Assembly (NCBI RefSeq): GCF_003591655.1
Contig: NZ_QVRA01000009.1
Coordinates: forward strand, 1 to 64,000
Direction of reading: 5' to 3'
DNA: 64,000 nucleotides
Source of the DNA: Sphingobium terrigena
GTDB lineage: Bacteria > Pseudomonadota > Alphaproteobacteria > Sphingomonadales > Sphingomonadaceae
Part shown: piece by piece, positions 29,534-38,355 of the stretch
Position numbering within the stretch: position 1 is the first letter of the stretch
Layout: every line of letters starts with the position of its first letter
Notes under the pieces: model-generated
What the model was told of the DNA's origin: nothing
Databases searched by the model: none
Seen by the model: only the letters and a program-made list of their open reading frames with translations
Made by a program: the position numbers and the translations under genes

Positions 29534-30382
29534 ATGATGGAAAACGAAAGAGACGTCGTGTCGGTGCATGTCGAGGACCGGATCGCCTGGGTGAATTTCG
29601 CCCGCCCCGCCAAGCGCAACGCGATGAGCCCGACGCTTAACCGGCGCATGATGGAAGTACTGGACGAGCTGGAGTTTCGCGACGATGTCGGCGTGCTGGT
29701 GCTGAGTGGCGAAGGCACGGCCTGGTCCGCCGGCATGGACCTGAAGGAATATTTCCGCGAGACCGAGGCTGACGGCCTGCGCGGCGTGCGCAAGTCGCAG
29801 CGCGAAAGCTATGGCTGGTTCCGCCGTCTGCGCTGGTTCCAGAAGCCGACCATCGCGATGGTCAATGGCTGGTGCTTTGGCGGCGGCTTTGGCCCGCTAT
29901 TTGCCTGCGATCTCGCCATCTGTGCCGATGAAGCGCAGTTCGGCCTGTCCGAAATCAACTGGGGCATCTTGCCCGGCGGCGGCGTGACCAAGGTGGTGGT
30001 CGATCTGTTGCCGATGCGCGACGCGATGTGGCTGACGCTGACCGGCGACCTGATCGACGGCAAGCAGGCGTCGGCAATGCGGCTGGTCAATGAAAGCGTG
30101 CCGCTCGACCAGCTCAAGGACCGCACCCGCGCGGTAGCCGACAAGCTGCTGTCGAAGAATCCGGTCGCGCTCAAATTCGCCAAGGATGCCGTGCGTCGCG
30201 TCAGCACCATGACTTATGACGAGGCCGAGGATTATCTGGTGCGGATGCAGGAAGCGGCCAATTTCCACGACAAGACCGAAGGTCGCAAGGAAGGCATCCG
30301 CCAGTTTATCGACGAGAAAAGCTACAAGCCGGGTCTGGGCAGCTATGACCTGTCCAAGGCAAAGGCTGACAGCGAGGCCTGA
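29534..30382 (+). CDS. ferB: Feruloyl/p-coumaroyl-CoA hydratase-lyase (FerB/Ech type)
   Basis: Crotonase-fold enzyme of 282 residues that hydrates feruloyl-CoA and cleaves it to vanillin and acetyl-CoA. Family marks include KRNAMSPTLNR, SAGMDLKEYFRE (about 65-76), PTIAMVNGWCFGGGF (about 105-119) and FGLSEINWGI with the catalytic Glu (about E140, equal to Glu143 of the Pseudomonas enzyme). The position of that enzyme's Ser123 is Gly here (GGGFGPL). Starts at 29534 and 29537 are equivalent. It is followed by a terminator and so is monocistronic, unlike the ferBA operon of SYK-6; the cognate ferA lies 14 kb away. Confidence 0.87.
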   Translation: MMENERDVVSVHVEDRIAWVNFARPAKRNAMSPTLNRRMMEVLDELEFRDDVGVLVLSGEGTAWSAGMDLKEYFRETEADGLRGVRKSQRESYGWFRRLRWFQKPTIAMVNGWCFGGGFGPLFACDLAICADEAQFGLSEINWGILPGGGVTKVVVDLLPMRDAMWLTLTGDLIDGKQASAMRLVNESVPLDQLKDRTRAVADKLLSKNPVALKFAKDAVRRVSTMTYDEAEDYLVRMQEAANFHDKTEGRKEGIRQFIDEKSYKPGLGSYDLSKAKADSEA

Positions 30383-30399
30383 TTCCGCTATCCCTCCTG

Positions 30400-30431
30400 A
30401 CAGGCGTCGGCAGAGTCCGGCGCCTGTTTTT
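30400..30431 (+). terminator. Rho-independent terminator after ferB
   Basis: An 11-bp stem (30400-30410 with 30417-30427, one G-T pair) with a six-base loop and a following T-run, 18 bases after the ferB stop. Confidence 0.88.
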
Positions 30432-30497
30432 CATATCCGCGATATATCCATATCCGCGAAACTGTGGCAGGATGCTCCAAACAGGAGGAGGATCTTC

Positions 30498-31625
30498 ATG
30501 CCCATTGCCACCACCCATGTCGGCAGCCTGCCGCGCGGCGACGCGCTGACGCCGCTGTTGCTGGCCCGCGACAAGGGCGAGCCTTATGACGCGGTAGCGT
30601 TCGATACATTGGTGCAGGCCGCCGTGTCGGAGGCTGTGACCGCGCAGATCGAAGCGGGCGTATCGATCGTCAGCGACGGCGAATTGGGGAAGGTTGGCTA
30701 TTCGACCTATATGATCGAGCGACTGTCGGGCTTTGGCGGGCATACCGACCGCAGGCCCGCCGCCGATCTCGCCCCCCTGCCGGAGTTGCGACAGAAGCTG
30801 GCGGCGATCATGGGCAGTCAGGATTTCACGCGGGCGTCCTGCATCGCCCCGGTGCGGAAGGTGACGCTGGCGCCGCTGCATGACGATATTCGCCGGTTCA
30901 AGACGGCGCTGGCAGCCCATGGGGGCGACGTGCGGGCGTTCCTGAATGCCGCGTCGCCGGGGCTGATCACGGCGTTCCAGGTCAATCGCCATTATCCCAG
31001 CCATGAATCCTATCTCGCCGATCTGGTCGATGCGATGCGGGAGGAATATGAGACGATCGTGGCGGCTGGGTTTGACCTGCAACTCGATTGCCCCGATTTG
31101 GCCATGTCGCGGCACACCGGCTATCAGGATGCGAGCGAAGAGGAATTTCTGAAAATCGCCGCGGCCAATGTCGAGGCTTTGAACGCCGCGACCGCCAATA
31201 TTCCGCCCGAACGAATGCGGATGCATATTTGCTGGGGCAATTATGAAGGGCCACATGATCATGACATTCCGTTGGAGAAGGTGATCGACATCATCCTGCC
31301 CGCGCGGCCCGCGACTGTCTTGTTCGAGGGGGCCAACCCCTGCCACGAGCATGAATGGACGGTGTGGCGCGACGCGGCCATTCCCGATCACAAGATATTG
31401 GCCCCCGGCCTGATCGATACCTGTTCCAACTATGTCGAACATCCCGAACTGATCGCCCAGCGGATCGAGCGTTTTGCCCGGATCGTCGGCAAGGACCGGG
31501 TGATCGGCAGCACCGATTGCGGGTTCGGTACCTTTGCGGGCTATGGCAAGATCGACCCGGCGGTGACATGGAAGAAACTGCGGTCGCTGCGCGCGGGGGC
31601 GGATCTGGCGGACGCGCGGCTGTGA
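30498..31625 (+). CDS. MetE-like cobalamin-independent methyltransferase
   Basis: A 375-residue protein related to the C-terminal catalytic domain of cobalamin-independent methionine synthase and to epoxyalkane:coenzyme M transferases. A zinc site is suggested by His and Cys in RMHICWGN and GSTDCGFGT; the N-terminus TTHVGSLPR is the family hallmark. GGAGGAG lies eight bases before the ATG. Such stand-alone proteins transfer alkyl or methyl groups between a thiol and another carrier. Near ligM it could be an extra methyl acceptor route, or it could act on a different substrate; neither is shown. It overlaps the next gene by one base. Confidence 0.72.
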   Translation: MPIATTHVGSLPRGDALTPLLLARDKGEPYDAVAFDTLVQAAVSEAVTAQIEAGVSIVSDGELGKVGYSTYMIERLSGFGGHTDRRPAADLAPLPELRQKLAAIMGSQDFTRASCIAPVRKVTLAPLHDDIRRFKTALAAHGGDVRAFLNAASPGLITAFQVNRHYPSHESYLADLVDAMREEYETIVAAGFDLQLDCPDLAMSRHTGYQDASEEEFLKIAAANVEALNAATANIPPERMRMHICWGNYEGPHDHDIPLEKVIDIILPARPATVLFEGANPCHEHEWTVWRDAAIPDHKILAPGLIDTCSNYVEHPELIAQRIERFARIVGKDRVIGSTDCGFGTFAGYGKIDPAVTWKKLRSLRAGADLADARL

Positions 31626-32011
31626 TGGCGGAGGAACGGCGCGCCATCGAGGCGGACTGCGCGCGACTGGTCGCGCTCTATGCCAATTTGAACGATGCGG
31701 GCGACTGGCAGGGCGTGGCGGAGCTTTATGCGCCGGACGGGCGGATGGCGCGGCCAACGGCGCCTGACGACTGGGTGCAGGGGCGGGATGCGATACTGGC
31801 CGCGTTCCTCGCCCGTCCGGCGCGGGTGACGCGGCATATCTGTTCCAATGTCGTGATCGACGTGGTGAGCGCGACCGAGGCGGTAGGGGAAAGCGCGATG
31901 CTGTTGTTCACGGGCGATGGCGCGCCTAAGGTCGGGTCGTTCCACGACCGCTTCGTCCTGAGCGCGGCCGGGTGGCGCTTTGCCGAGCGGCGGGGCAGCC
32001 TGATTTTCTAA
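31625..32011 (+). CDS. NTF2/SnoaL-like protein
   Basis: A 128-residue protein with the SnoaL-like fold pattern (ADCARLVALYANLNDAGDW near the N-terminus, then alternating strands ending WRFAERRGSLIF). The ATG overlaps the MetE-like gene stop (TGATG), so the two are translated together. An IclR regulator follows 15 bases later. It is the shortest of the four NTF2-like genes in the window and, unlike the others, has no palindromic operator. Function unknown; enzymes and ligand-binding proteins both occur in this superfamily. Confidence 0.72.
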   Translation: MAEERRAIEADCARLVALYANLNDAGDWQGVAELYAPDGRMARPTAPDDWVQGRDAILAAFLARPARVTRHICSNVVIDVVSATEAVGESAMLLFTGDGAPKVGSFHDRFVLSAAGWRFAERRGSLIF

Positions 32012-32026
32012 GGGAGTTCGCGGCTC

Positions 32027-32788
32027 ATGAATGGCACCACGCCGTCCACCGTCAAATCGGCGATGCGCACCATCGACATCATCGAATATGTCGTCGCGCG
32101 ACCAGCGGGCGTGGTGGCGCAGGAGATTGCCGCAGGCCTGACCATTCCGGTCAGCAGCCTGTCCTATCTGCTTGCGACACTGGTGGAGCGGCATTATCTG
32201 GCGCGGGAGGGGCGGCGTTATCTGCCCGGCCCGGCGCTGGCGCGGCTGGCGTCGCCGCGTATGGCGCTGTCGCTGGCGGACAAGGTACGGCCGCTGGTCA
32301 AATCGCTTCGGACCCAGACCAACGAGACGGCGTCCTTCTTCGTGCGCGACGGGTGGCAGCTGGAGGCGATCGTCACCGAGACGGCGGAACAGTCGCTGCG
32401 CTATTCGATCAGCGTGGGGACGCGGATTCCGATGCACAGCCTGGCGGCGGGCAAGGCATTGCTGGCGACGCTGGCGGATAGCGAGATCGACGGCTATTTT
32501 GCGCAGGTGCCGCTGGAGCCGTTCACGCCGCAGAGCCTGACCGACGAACGCGCGCTGCGGGCCGAACTCGCCGAGATCCGCGCTTCGGGCGTGGGGCGCA
32601 CAAGGGAGGAATATACGCCGGGCATTTGTGGCCTGGGCATAGCGGCGATGGTCGATGGCGTCGCGGTCGGCGCGTTCGCCGTCGCCATCCCCCTGCCCCG
32701 CTTCACGGCGGAACTGGAAGCGCGCGCGGTGGCGCGGTTGGAGCAGGCGGTCGGGCTGTTCGCGGCGGCTGAGGTAGGGGCAGCGTAG
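32027..32788 (+). CDS. IclR-family transcriptional regulator
   Basis: A 253-residue IclR regulator with an N-terminal winged helix (about residues 8-70) and the C-terminal effector-binding GAF-like domain showing SLAAGKALLA and the GICGLGIAAMV strand. It follows the MetE-like/SnoaL pair by 15 bases and probably regulates that transcription unit. IclR proteins often sense aromatic acids or their metabolites. The effector is not predictable here. Confidence 0.85.
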   Translation: MNGTTPSTVKSAMRTIDIIEYVVARPAGVVAQEIAAGLTIPVSSLSYLLATLVERHYLAREGRRYLPGPALARLASPRMALSLADKVRPLVKSLRTQTNETASFFVRDGWQLEAIVTETAEQSLRYSISVGTRIPMHSLAAGKALLATLADSEIDGYFAQVPLEPFTPQSLTDERALRAELAEIRASGVGRTREEYTPGICGLGIAAMVDGVAVGAFAVAIPLPRFTAELEARAVARLEQAVGLFAAAEVGAA

Positions 32789-32804
32789 CTAAAGTCAGGA
32801 TCCA

Positions 32805-32880
32805 TTGGCGCTAATTTGACGCACAACCGCAAGCCTTGCGTGAATGGATCCCGGATCATGTCCGGGATGACGGAAGGAAG
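32805..32880. repeat. Extragenic palindrome-type repeat
   Basis: Non-coding stretch with GGATCCATTGGCG, then TGAATGGATCC and CCGGATCATGTCCGGGATGA, forming two small inverted repeats. Units like this are dispersed between genes in many sphingomonad genomes. No coding potential seen. Confidence 0.45.
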
Positions 32881-32924
32881 AGACGGCATTTTAAGATGAT
32901 AATGGCGCACCTCACCTAAACGAA

Positions 32925-32954
32925 AACGGGGGACGCCTTTCGGCATCCCCCGTT
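32925..32954 (-). terminator. Rho-independent terminator of ligM
   Basis: Perfect 13-bp stem (32925-32937 with 32942-32954) with a four-base loop. On the minus strand it is followed by TTCGTTTAGG, 23 bases beyond the ligM stop. Confidence 0.85.
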
Positions 32955-32976
32955 CCTCCCCGCTCAGGGAGCGTGA

Positions 32977-34377
32977 TCAGGCTTTCTTGGTGCGCCAGCC
33001 GTCGGCATAATTGTCGCGGGCGGCTTCCGAATAGGGGACCGAGGAGACGATCGCCTTGATTTCGGTCTGGACGTGACGTTCGACGGTCGGCTTGGAGGTG
33101 CCGCCATTGGGTTCGCCCCACAGCAGCGTCACTTCGGTGCCGGGTTCGGCGAACTCGGCGTCGACCATCGCCAGCGCCAGGAAGCGACCGGCGTTGATGG
33201 TGTAGCCGATCCAGGTGGACAGACCGATGGTCTTGCCGTCCTTCAGCACCGCGTCGTAAGGGTGCATACAATAGACCGCGCTGGGGAATTCCAGGAACTT
33301 CGCCTTGTCGCCGGTCTGGAGCATCGAGCTCATGACGCGGACGATATCTTCATTGTCGAGGGCCAGTGTCACCTTCTGACGGTGGGGCTGATCCTTGACC
33401 TTTTCGAGCGCTTCGCGGCCGACGAAGTCATGGTCGAACTTGACCATAATGCCATAGCCCAGCTCCCAGGGGTTCAGATAATAATCCTCGATATTGTCGG
33501 AGACGAAGCTGCCGCCGAGCGAGCACATGCCTTCATAGGATTTGGCGGGCAGCCATTCGCGGAACGCCTTGGAACCTTCGCCGGTATAGGTTGCGGGCAG
33601 CGGCGAGGGGATCCAGCCGGATTCCAGCGTGTTGGACGAATAGGTGCGGCCACCGCACAGGGTGAGGCCATAATCCTTGCCCGCTTCGATCAGCGCGTTG
33701 CGGACGGTGTCATAATCCTTCCAGGGACCAAACAGCTCGTAACCGGGCTGACCGGCCATGCCGTGACGCAGCGCGCGCACTTCGACGCCCGCGATCATGA
33801 TCGGCGCCATGTGGAAGAATTTAAGGTCCGGCGGGGTCTGGCCCATCGCCTTTTCCAGCACCGGCATGGCGTTTGGCCCCTGCAGCTGGAAGCGATAGTT
33901 GCGGCGATAACCCTGCTGGTCGAGCGGACGGGCGGCGGTGCGTTCGTCGCGTTCGACCTTCACGTCCCACTTGCCGGTCGAGGCCCAATATTCGACCCAT
34001 TCGATCGAGGGCGCGCGGCCGACCAACTCGAATTTTTCTTCTTCGAGATAGAAGAGGATGACGTCGCCGATGACATAGCCTTCGGGCGTGACGGGGGCAA
34101 ACTGCTTGGCGCGGTTCGGCACGAAGCCCTTGAAGCTGTTGGGGGCGAGATAGGCGAGCATGTCGAACGCGCCGGGGCCGGTCACGAGCAGGTCGACCAT
34201 GTGGAAGCTCTGGTTGAACAGGACCGAGCTTTCCGCCCAGCTGCGCTGTTCGTCGCGCCAGTTGCTATATTCGCCCGGAACGCCCGGATAGGCGTTGGGG
34301 CCGACCTGCTGGTTGCGCAGGAATTCGACGATGTCGCCCTTTTCATCGAGCAGTTGTTGCAGGGACTTGTCGGTCAT
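32977..34377 (-). CDS. ligM: Tetrahydrofolate-dependent vanillate O-demethylase LigM
   Basis: Aminomethyltransferase (GcvT)-fold O-demethylase of 466 residues, close in length to LigM of Sphingobium SYK-6. It transfers the methoxy methyl of vanillate or 3-O-methylgallate to tetrahydrofolate, giving protocatechuate or gallate plus 5-methyl-THF. Arg121 (LVGRAPS) and Tyr246 (GRTYSSN) fall one position from the Arg122 and Tyr247 reported as important in LigM. The blocks NTLESGWIPSPLPA and KFDHDFVGREALE are typical. DesA (syringate-specific) is the main alternative. It is adjacent to an upstream hydrolase gene, so is probably cotranscribed, and divergent from the C1 operon that processes its product. 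Confidence 0.9.
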   Translation of the reverse strand: MTDKSLQQLLDEKGDIVEFLRNQQVGPNAYPGVPGEYSNWRDEQRSWAESSVLFNQSFHMVDLLVTGPGAFDMLAYLAPNSFKGFVPNRAKQFAPVTPEGYVIGDVILFYLEEEKFELVGRAPSIEWVEYWASTGKWDVKVERDERTAARPLDQQGYRRNYRFQLQGPNAMPVLEKAMGQTPPDLKFFHMAPIMIAGVEVRALRHGMAGQPGYELFGPWKDYDTVRNALIEAGKDYGLTLCGGRTYSSNTLESGWIPSPLPATYTGEGSKAFREWLPAKSYEGMCSLGGSFVSDNIEDYYLNPWELGYGIMVKFDHDFVGREALEKVKDQPHRQKVTLALDNEDIVRVMSSMLQTGDKAKFLEFPSAVYCMHPYDAVLKDGKTIGLSTWIGYTINAGRFLALAMVDAEFAEPGTEVTLLWGEPNGGTSKPTVERHVQTEIKAIVSSVPYSEAARDNYADGWRTKKA

Positions 34378-35151
34378 TCAAACCTCTCCTTTGGCATGAT
34401 TGGAAATGTTAGGGAAATCGGGTGCAGCGGGGATGGTGAGCCATTCCCCGACCAACCTGTTGAAAATCTGTGGCGCTTCGGCGGGCATCATATGGCCCGC
34501 GCCTTCGACGATGCGCAGCTGCGCGTCGGGAATGGCAGCGACGATCGCCTCATGCTGGGCGACAGGGGACCATTGATCCTGGCGTCCGACCATCGCGACC
34601 GTCGGGCAGGCAATGGTCGGCAGCAGCGCATCGACGGACGGGCGACCCAGCAGCGCTTCGATCTGCGCCTCAAACACAGGCAGACCCGCCGAGACGGCCA
34701 TGGCGTAGAGGCTGTCCATCAGGGGTTCGTTGCGCAAGCCCGCAAAGCCGACCATCGGCGGCAGCCAGCGTGCAACCAGCGCGGCCATGCCCTGTTCGCG
34801 ACCAATATCGCGCAGCGCATAGCGCGCTTCGCGTTCGCCGGGTTTCGGGCTGTGGACGCCGGTGTCGACCAGCGCGAGTCGCTCGACCCGTTCGGGTGCC
34901 TTGCGCACAAGCTCCAGCGCTATGCGCGCGCCCATGGAATGACCGAGTAGCGAGACGCGCGCGGGCATCCGCGCCAGCGCATAGTCGGCCATCGCCTCTA
35001 CCCGGTCACACCCAGCGTAAAAGCCGTCAATCACCTGGGCTGCGGGGAAAGCAGCGACCAGTTCAGCGAACATGCGCGAATCGCACATCAACCCCGGAAG
35101 GATGATGAGCGGCGCGGCCTGGCTGCCCTGATCGGATGTTTTCGTATCCAT
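34378..35151 (-). CDS. Alpha/beta-hydrolase upstream of ligM
   Basis: A 257-residue alpha/beta-hydrolase: LIILPGLMCDSRMF oxyanion strand, nucleophile elbow LLGHSMGARI (Ser about 87), Asp in VGRQDQWSP and His in EGAGHMMPAE. The ATG at 35151 is chosen because upstream sequence does not match the family. It abuts ligM directly (stop at 34378, ligM start at 34377), so the two form an operon. It may free a phenolic acid from an ester or thioester, or act on an aromatic ring-cleavage product; neither is established. Confidence 0.82.
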   Translation of the reverse strand: MDTKTSDQGSQAAPLIILPGLMCDSRMFAELVAAFPAAQVIDGFYAGCDRVEAMADYALARMPARVSLLGHSMGARIALELVRKAPERVERLALVDTGVHSPKPGEREARYALRDIGREQGMAALVARWLPPMVGFAGLRNEPLMDSLYAMAVSAGLPVFEAQIEALLGRPSVDALLPTIACPTVAMVGRQDQWSPVAQHEAIVAAIPDAQLRIVEGAGHMMPAEAPQIFNRLVGEWLTIPAAPDFPNISNHAKGEV

Positions 35152-35165
35152 GAAGTTTTCATCTA

Positions 35166-35177
35166 TACGAATGTTTA
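35166..35177. promoter_or_regulatory. Degenerate TAACG-type operator, ligM operon
   Basis: TACGAATGTTTA, sharing the core ACGAATGTT with the site at 25428 but with an imperfect palindrome. It lies 15 bases upstream of the hydrolase-ligM operon and 90 bases before metF. Considered weak; it may be chance. Confidence 0.4.
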
Positions 35178-35267
35178 CGGATAGGCTAGGGGAAAAATGC
35201 GCCGGGGAGAGGCACGCCGCATTCGTCATGCGGGCCACCCCTGATCGAATGCTACCGGGAGAGAGAC

Positions 35268-36137
35268 ATGAGCCTGCCGTCGATCCATCCGAACTGGGAT
35301 TTGCCGCCAAAGGGCATGACCGATGGCTATTCGCTGGAAATCACGGCGAAAGACATTGACGCACTGCGCGAGGCCGCGCCCGCCATGGCTCCTGAAACCC
35401 CGGTCGCCGTCACCTTTCTGCCCGGCGAATCGCTGGAGGCGCGGATCGAGGCGGCGCGGACCGTGCGGGCGCTGGGTTTTGAACCGATGCCGCATTTTTC
35501 CGCCCGCCGTCTGGAGTCGGGCGACGATTTCGAGACCTATCTGGCCGCCGTGGTGCGGGAGGCGGGCGTGACCCGCTGCTTCATCATTGCGGGCGATCCG
35601 CCCGAAGCCGCCGGTCCCTATACAGACAGCATGTCGCTGATCCGCACCGGGGCATTCGAGCGGGCAGGCATCAGGGCGATCGGCATTGGCGGCCACCCGG
35701 AAGGGCATCCCAATATGACGCCCGACCAGTGTTTTGATGTGCTGATCGCTAAATGCGCGGAGATAGAAGCGCGCGGCATGGCCCCGCTGATCGTCACCCA
35801 GTTCAGTTTCGACGCGGCGCCGGTGCTGTCCTGGCTGGCCGAATTGCGCACGCGCGGCATAAATGCGCCGGTGCGGATCGGCATTCCCGGCCCTGCGGGC
35901 ATCAAGACGCTGATGCGCTTTGCGGCGCGCTGTGGCGTGGGGGCGTCCGCGTCAGTGCTGACCAAATATGGCATTTCGATCACCAAGCTGATCGGCACCG
36001 CTGGTCCCGACAAGCTGGTCGACGCTCTTGGCAAAGGGCTGGGAAGCCAGCATGGCAAGGTGCGATTGCATTTCTATCCATTTGGCGGCCTGACCCGCAC
36101 GGTCGAATGGATCAACGATTATACAACAAGCCGCTAA
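35268..36137 (+). CDS. metF: 5,10-methylenetetrahydrofolate reductase
   Basis: TIM-barrel flavoenzyme of 289 residues, matching the short MetF form that sits beside ligM in Sphingobium SYK-6. In aromatic catabolism it runs from 5-methyl-THF (from LigM) to methylene-THF. Family features include YSLEITAKD near the N-terminus, [17 protein letters not shown] (about 110-126) and HPEGHPNM. The ATG at 35268 follows GGGAGAGAG. It is the first gene of metF-purU-folD-folB, divergent from the ligM operon. Confidence 0.9.
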   Translation: MSLPSIHPNWDLPPKGMTDGYSLEITAKDIDALREAAPAMAPETPVAVTFLPGESLEARIEAARTVRALGFEPMPHFSARRLESGDDFETYLAAVVREAGVTRCFIIAGDPPEAAGPYTDSMSLIRTGAFERAGIRAIGIGGHPEGHPNMTPDQCFDVLIAKCAEIEARGMAPLIVTQFSFDAAPVLSWLAELRTRGINAPVRIGIPGPAGIKTLMRFAARCGVGASASVLTKYGISITKLIGTAGPDKLVDALGKGLGSQHGKVRLHFYPFGGLTRTVEWINDYTTSR

Positions 36138-36166
36138 AGGCGGCGCGACTTGAGCGGAGAAGCGAT

Positions 36167-37021
36167 GTGACCGAGATTTGCACCCTGACCCTGCAATGCG
36201 ACGACCGGCCCGGCCTGGTGGCCGATGTTGCCGGCTTTCTGGCGCAGCAGGGCGGCAATATTACCGACGCCCAGCAGTTTAACGACAAGCTGACCGACCG
36301 TTTCTTCATGCGGGTGGAGTTTGAGGCGGCGGACGACAGCGTCGACGGGCTGCGCGCGGCCTTTACCAATGTGGCGCAGAAACGCGGCATGGAATGGAGC
36401 CTGCGCCGCCGCAGCGAACGGCAGAAGGTGCTGCTGCTGGTCAGCAAGTTCGACCATTGCCTGGGCGACCTGCTGTATCGCTGGCGGATCGGTGAGCTGG
36501 ACATGGATGTGGTGGGCATCATCTGCAACCATCCGCGCGAGGCGCTGACCATATCGCTGATCGGCGATGTCCCCTTCCACCATCTACCGGTGACGAAGGA
36601 CACAAAGGCCGAGCAGGAAGCACGGATCAAGGCAATCGTTGACGAGACCGGCGCGGACCTGATCGTGCTGGCGCGCTACATGCAGATTTTGAGCGACGAT
36701 CTGGCCGGGTTCGTGTCCGGCCGCTGCATCAATATCCACCATAGCTTCCTGCCCGGCTTCAAGGGCGCCAAGCCCTATCATCAGGCGCATGAGCGCGGGG
36801 TCAAGATGATCGGCGCGACGGCGCATTATGTGACCGCAGATCTGGATGAAGGGCCGATCATTCATCAGGATGTAGAGGCGATCGGCCATGCCGACACGCC
36901 TGACGATCTGGTGCGCAAGGGCCGCGACATTGAACGGCGGGTGCTGGCGAGCGCGGTGCAGCATCATTTGCAGGGTCGGGTATTCCTGAACGGCGCGCGC
37001 ACCGTCGTATTCAAGGCCTGA
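36167..37021 (+). CDS. purU: Formyltetrahydrofolate deformylase
   Basis: Hydrolyses 10-formyl-THF to formate and THF. The 284 residues comprise an N-terminal ACT domain (about 1-80: [20 protein letters not shown]) and a formyltransferase-like domain from about 90 with [13 protein letters not shown] and the catalytic Asp region [12 protein letters not shown]. The GTG start at 36167 is used; it follows GGAGA at good spacing, and no in-frame ATG fits better. It lies 29 bases after metF and two bases before folD. In this operon it closes the C1 oxidation route by freeing THF for LigM. Confidence 0.92.
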   Translation: MTEICTLTLQCDDRPGLVADVAGFLAQQGGNITDAQQFNDKLTDRFFMRVEFEAADDSVDGLRAAFTNVAQKRGMEWSLRRRSERQKVLLLVSKFDHCLGDLLYRWRIGELDMDVVGIICNHPREALTISLIGDVPFHHLPVTKDTKAEQEARIKAIVDETGADLIVLARYMQILSDDLAGFVSGRCINIHHSFLPGFKGAKPYHQAHERGVKMIGATAHYVTADLDEGPIIHQDVEAIGHADTPDDLVRKGRDIERRVLASAVQHHLQGRVFLNGARTVVFKA

Positions 37022-37023
37022 CC

Positions 37024-37887
37024 ATGGCGCAGGTCATTGACGGGCGCGCGATGGCGCGCGCCCTGTCGGACGAGACCGCCGCGCGGGTGGCAGCGCTGGT
37101 CGAACGGACCGGCCTGCCACCCGCACTGGCGGTCGTGCTGGTCGGCGATGATCCGGCGAGCCATGTCTATGTGCGGCGCAAGATCAGCGAATGCCGGCGC
37201 GTGGGGATTACCTCGATCGAGCATCGCCTGCCGGTCGATTTTCCGCAGGCCAATCTGCTGGCGCTGATCGACACACTGAATGCAGACGCGGCGGTGCATG
37301 GCATATTGATCCAGCTGCCGCTACCCGCCGGGATCGACGCAGCGCTGGTGCTGGACCGGATCGATCCGGCCAAGGATGTGGACGGCTTTCACCCGGTCAA
37401 TGTCGGGCGATTGTCCACCGGGACCGGCGGGCTGGTGCCCTGCACGCCATTGGGGATCATGAAGCTGCTCGATAGCGTGATCGACGATTATCGCGGATTG
37501 AACGCGGTGGTGATCGGCAAGTCCAATATTGTCGGCAAGCCGGTCGCCATGCTGTTGCTGGAGCGCGAAGCGACGGTGACGGTTACCCATATTGAAACGC
37601 TGCACCTGCCCGACATTGCGCGCAAGGCAGACATCATCGTCGCGGCCGCAGGTGCGCCGCATCTGGTGCGCGGCTATTGGGTCCGGCCCGGCGCGATCGT
37701 GATCGACGTCGGCATCAATCGCGTCACCCAGGCCGACAATAGCACGCATATTATCGGCGATTGCGCTACCCATGAACTCGACCATGCCAAGGCGGTGACG
37801 CCGGTACCGGGCGGGGTTGGACCCATGACTATCGCCTGCCTGCTCAGCAACACCGTGCTGGCAGCCGAAAGGAGCCAGTATGCCTGA
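37024..37887 (+). CDS. folD: Methylene-THF dehydrogenase/cyclohydrolase
   Basis: Bifunctional enzyme of 287 residues converting methylene-THF to 10-formyl-THF. It shows the N-terminal YVRRKISECRRVG with the catalytic Lys (about 53), the IQLPLPAGID loop, PATPLG-like PCTPLGIMKLL, the NADP-binding VIGKSNIVGKPVAMLLL and the C-terminal PVPGGVGPMTIACLL. It follows purU by two bases and overlaps folB by eight. It completes the oxidation of the methyl group removed by LigM. Confidence 0.95.
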   Translation: MAQVIDGRAMARALSDETAARVAALVERTGLPPALAVVLVGDDPASHVYVRRKISECRRVGITSIEHRLPVDFPQANLLALIDTLNADAAVHGILIQLPLPAGIDAALVLDRIDPAKDVDGFHPVNVGRLSTGTGGLVPCTPLGIMKLLDSVIDDYRGLNAVVIGKSNIVGKPVAMLLLEREATVTVTHIETLHLPDIARKADIIVAAAGAPHLVRGYWVRPGAIVIDVGINRVTQADNSTHIIGDCATHELDHAKAVTPVPGGVGPMTIACLLSNTVLAAERSQYA

Positions 37888-38236
37888 GCCGATCTGCACC
37901 ACCCGCGTGAAGGTGCGCGACCTGCCCCTGCTGGCCGATATCGGCATCAACCCCGACGAGATTGGCCGTCGCCAGCCTCTGGTGATCTCGGTCGATCTGC
38001 AGCTGTCCGCCGACCGGGTGGACGGGATTGGCGACACGGTCGATTATCGCAAGGTCGCGCAGGCGGCCGAGGATCTGGCGCTGGTCCATATCCCGCTGAT
38101 CGAGACATTCGCGCAGAAACTGGGCGAGCGCTGTCTGGACTTTGCCTGCGTGGTCGAGGCGCGGATCAGCGTGGACAAGCCGTTCGCGCTGACGCGGGGG
38201 CTGGCGGGGGTCGAGGTGACGGTGCGGCGGGGGTAG
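37880..38236 (+). CDS. folB: Dihydroneopterin aldolase-like protein FolB
   Basis: A 118-residue protein with the FolB fold: DLPLLADIGINPDEIGRRQ, GDTVDYRKVAQAAE and RISVDKPFALTRGLAGVEV, which includes the conserved Lys-Pro. It normally makes 6-hydroxymethyl-dihydropterin in folate synthesis. The start overlaps folD by eight bases, so it is translated from the same message. Inclusion of a folate-synthesis gene in this catabolic operon suggests the cofactor pool is raised when methoxylated aromatics are used. Confidence 0.85.
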   Translation: MPEPICTTRVKVRDLPLLADIGINPDEIGRRQPLVISVDLQLSADRVDGIGDTVDYRKVAQAAEDLALVHIPLIETFAQKLGERCLDFACVVEARISVDKPFALTRGLAGVEVTVRRG

Positions 38237-38249
38237 GACGACGGGGTCA

Positions 38250-38340
38250 CTTTTCCCCCGTTCGCCCTGAGCCTGTCGAAGGGCTGCCCTTCTTGAAGAA
38301 AAGTACAAGGCTTCGACAAGCTCAGCCCGAACGGCTCTTA
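38250..38340. repeat. Sphingomonad REP-like inverted repeat
   Basis: GTTCGCCCTGAGCCTGTCGA and GCTTCGACAAGCTCAGCCCG form an imperfect inverted repeat in the gap between folB and the MFS gene (convergent). Similar units occur at 41035 and 44027. Probably a bidirectional terminator. Confidence 0.65.
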
Positions 38341-38355
38341 TTAAAGCGCGATGGC

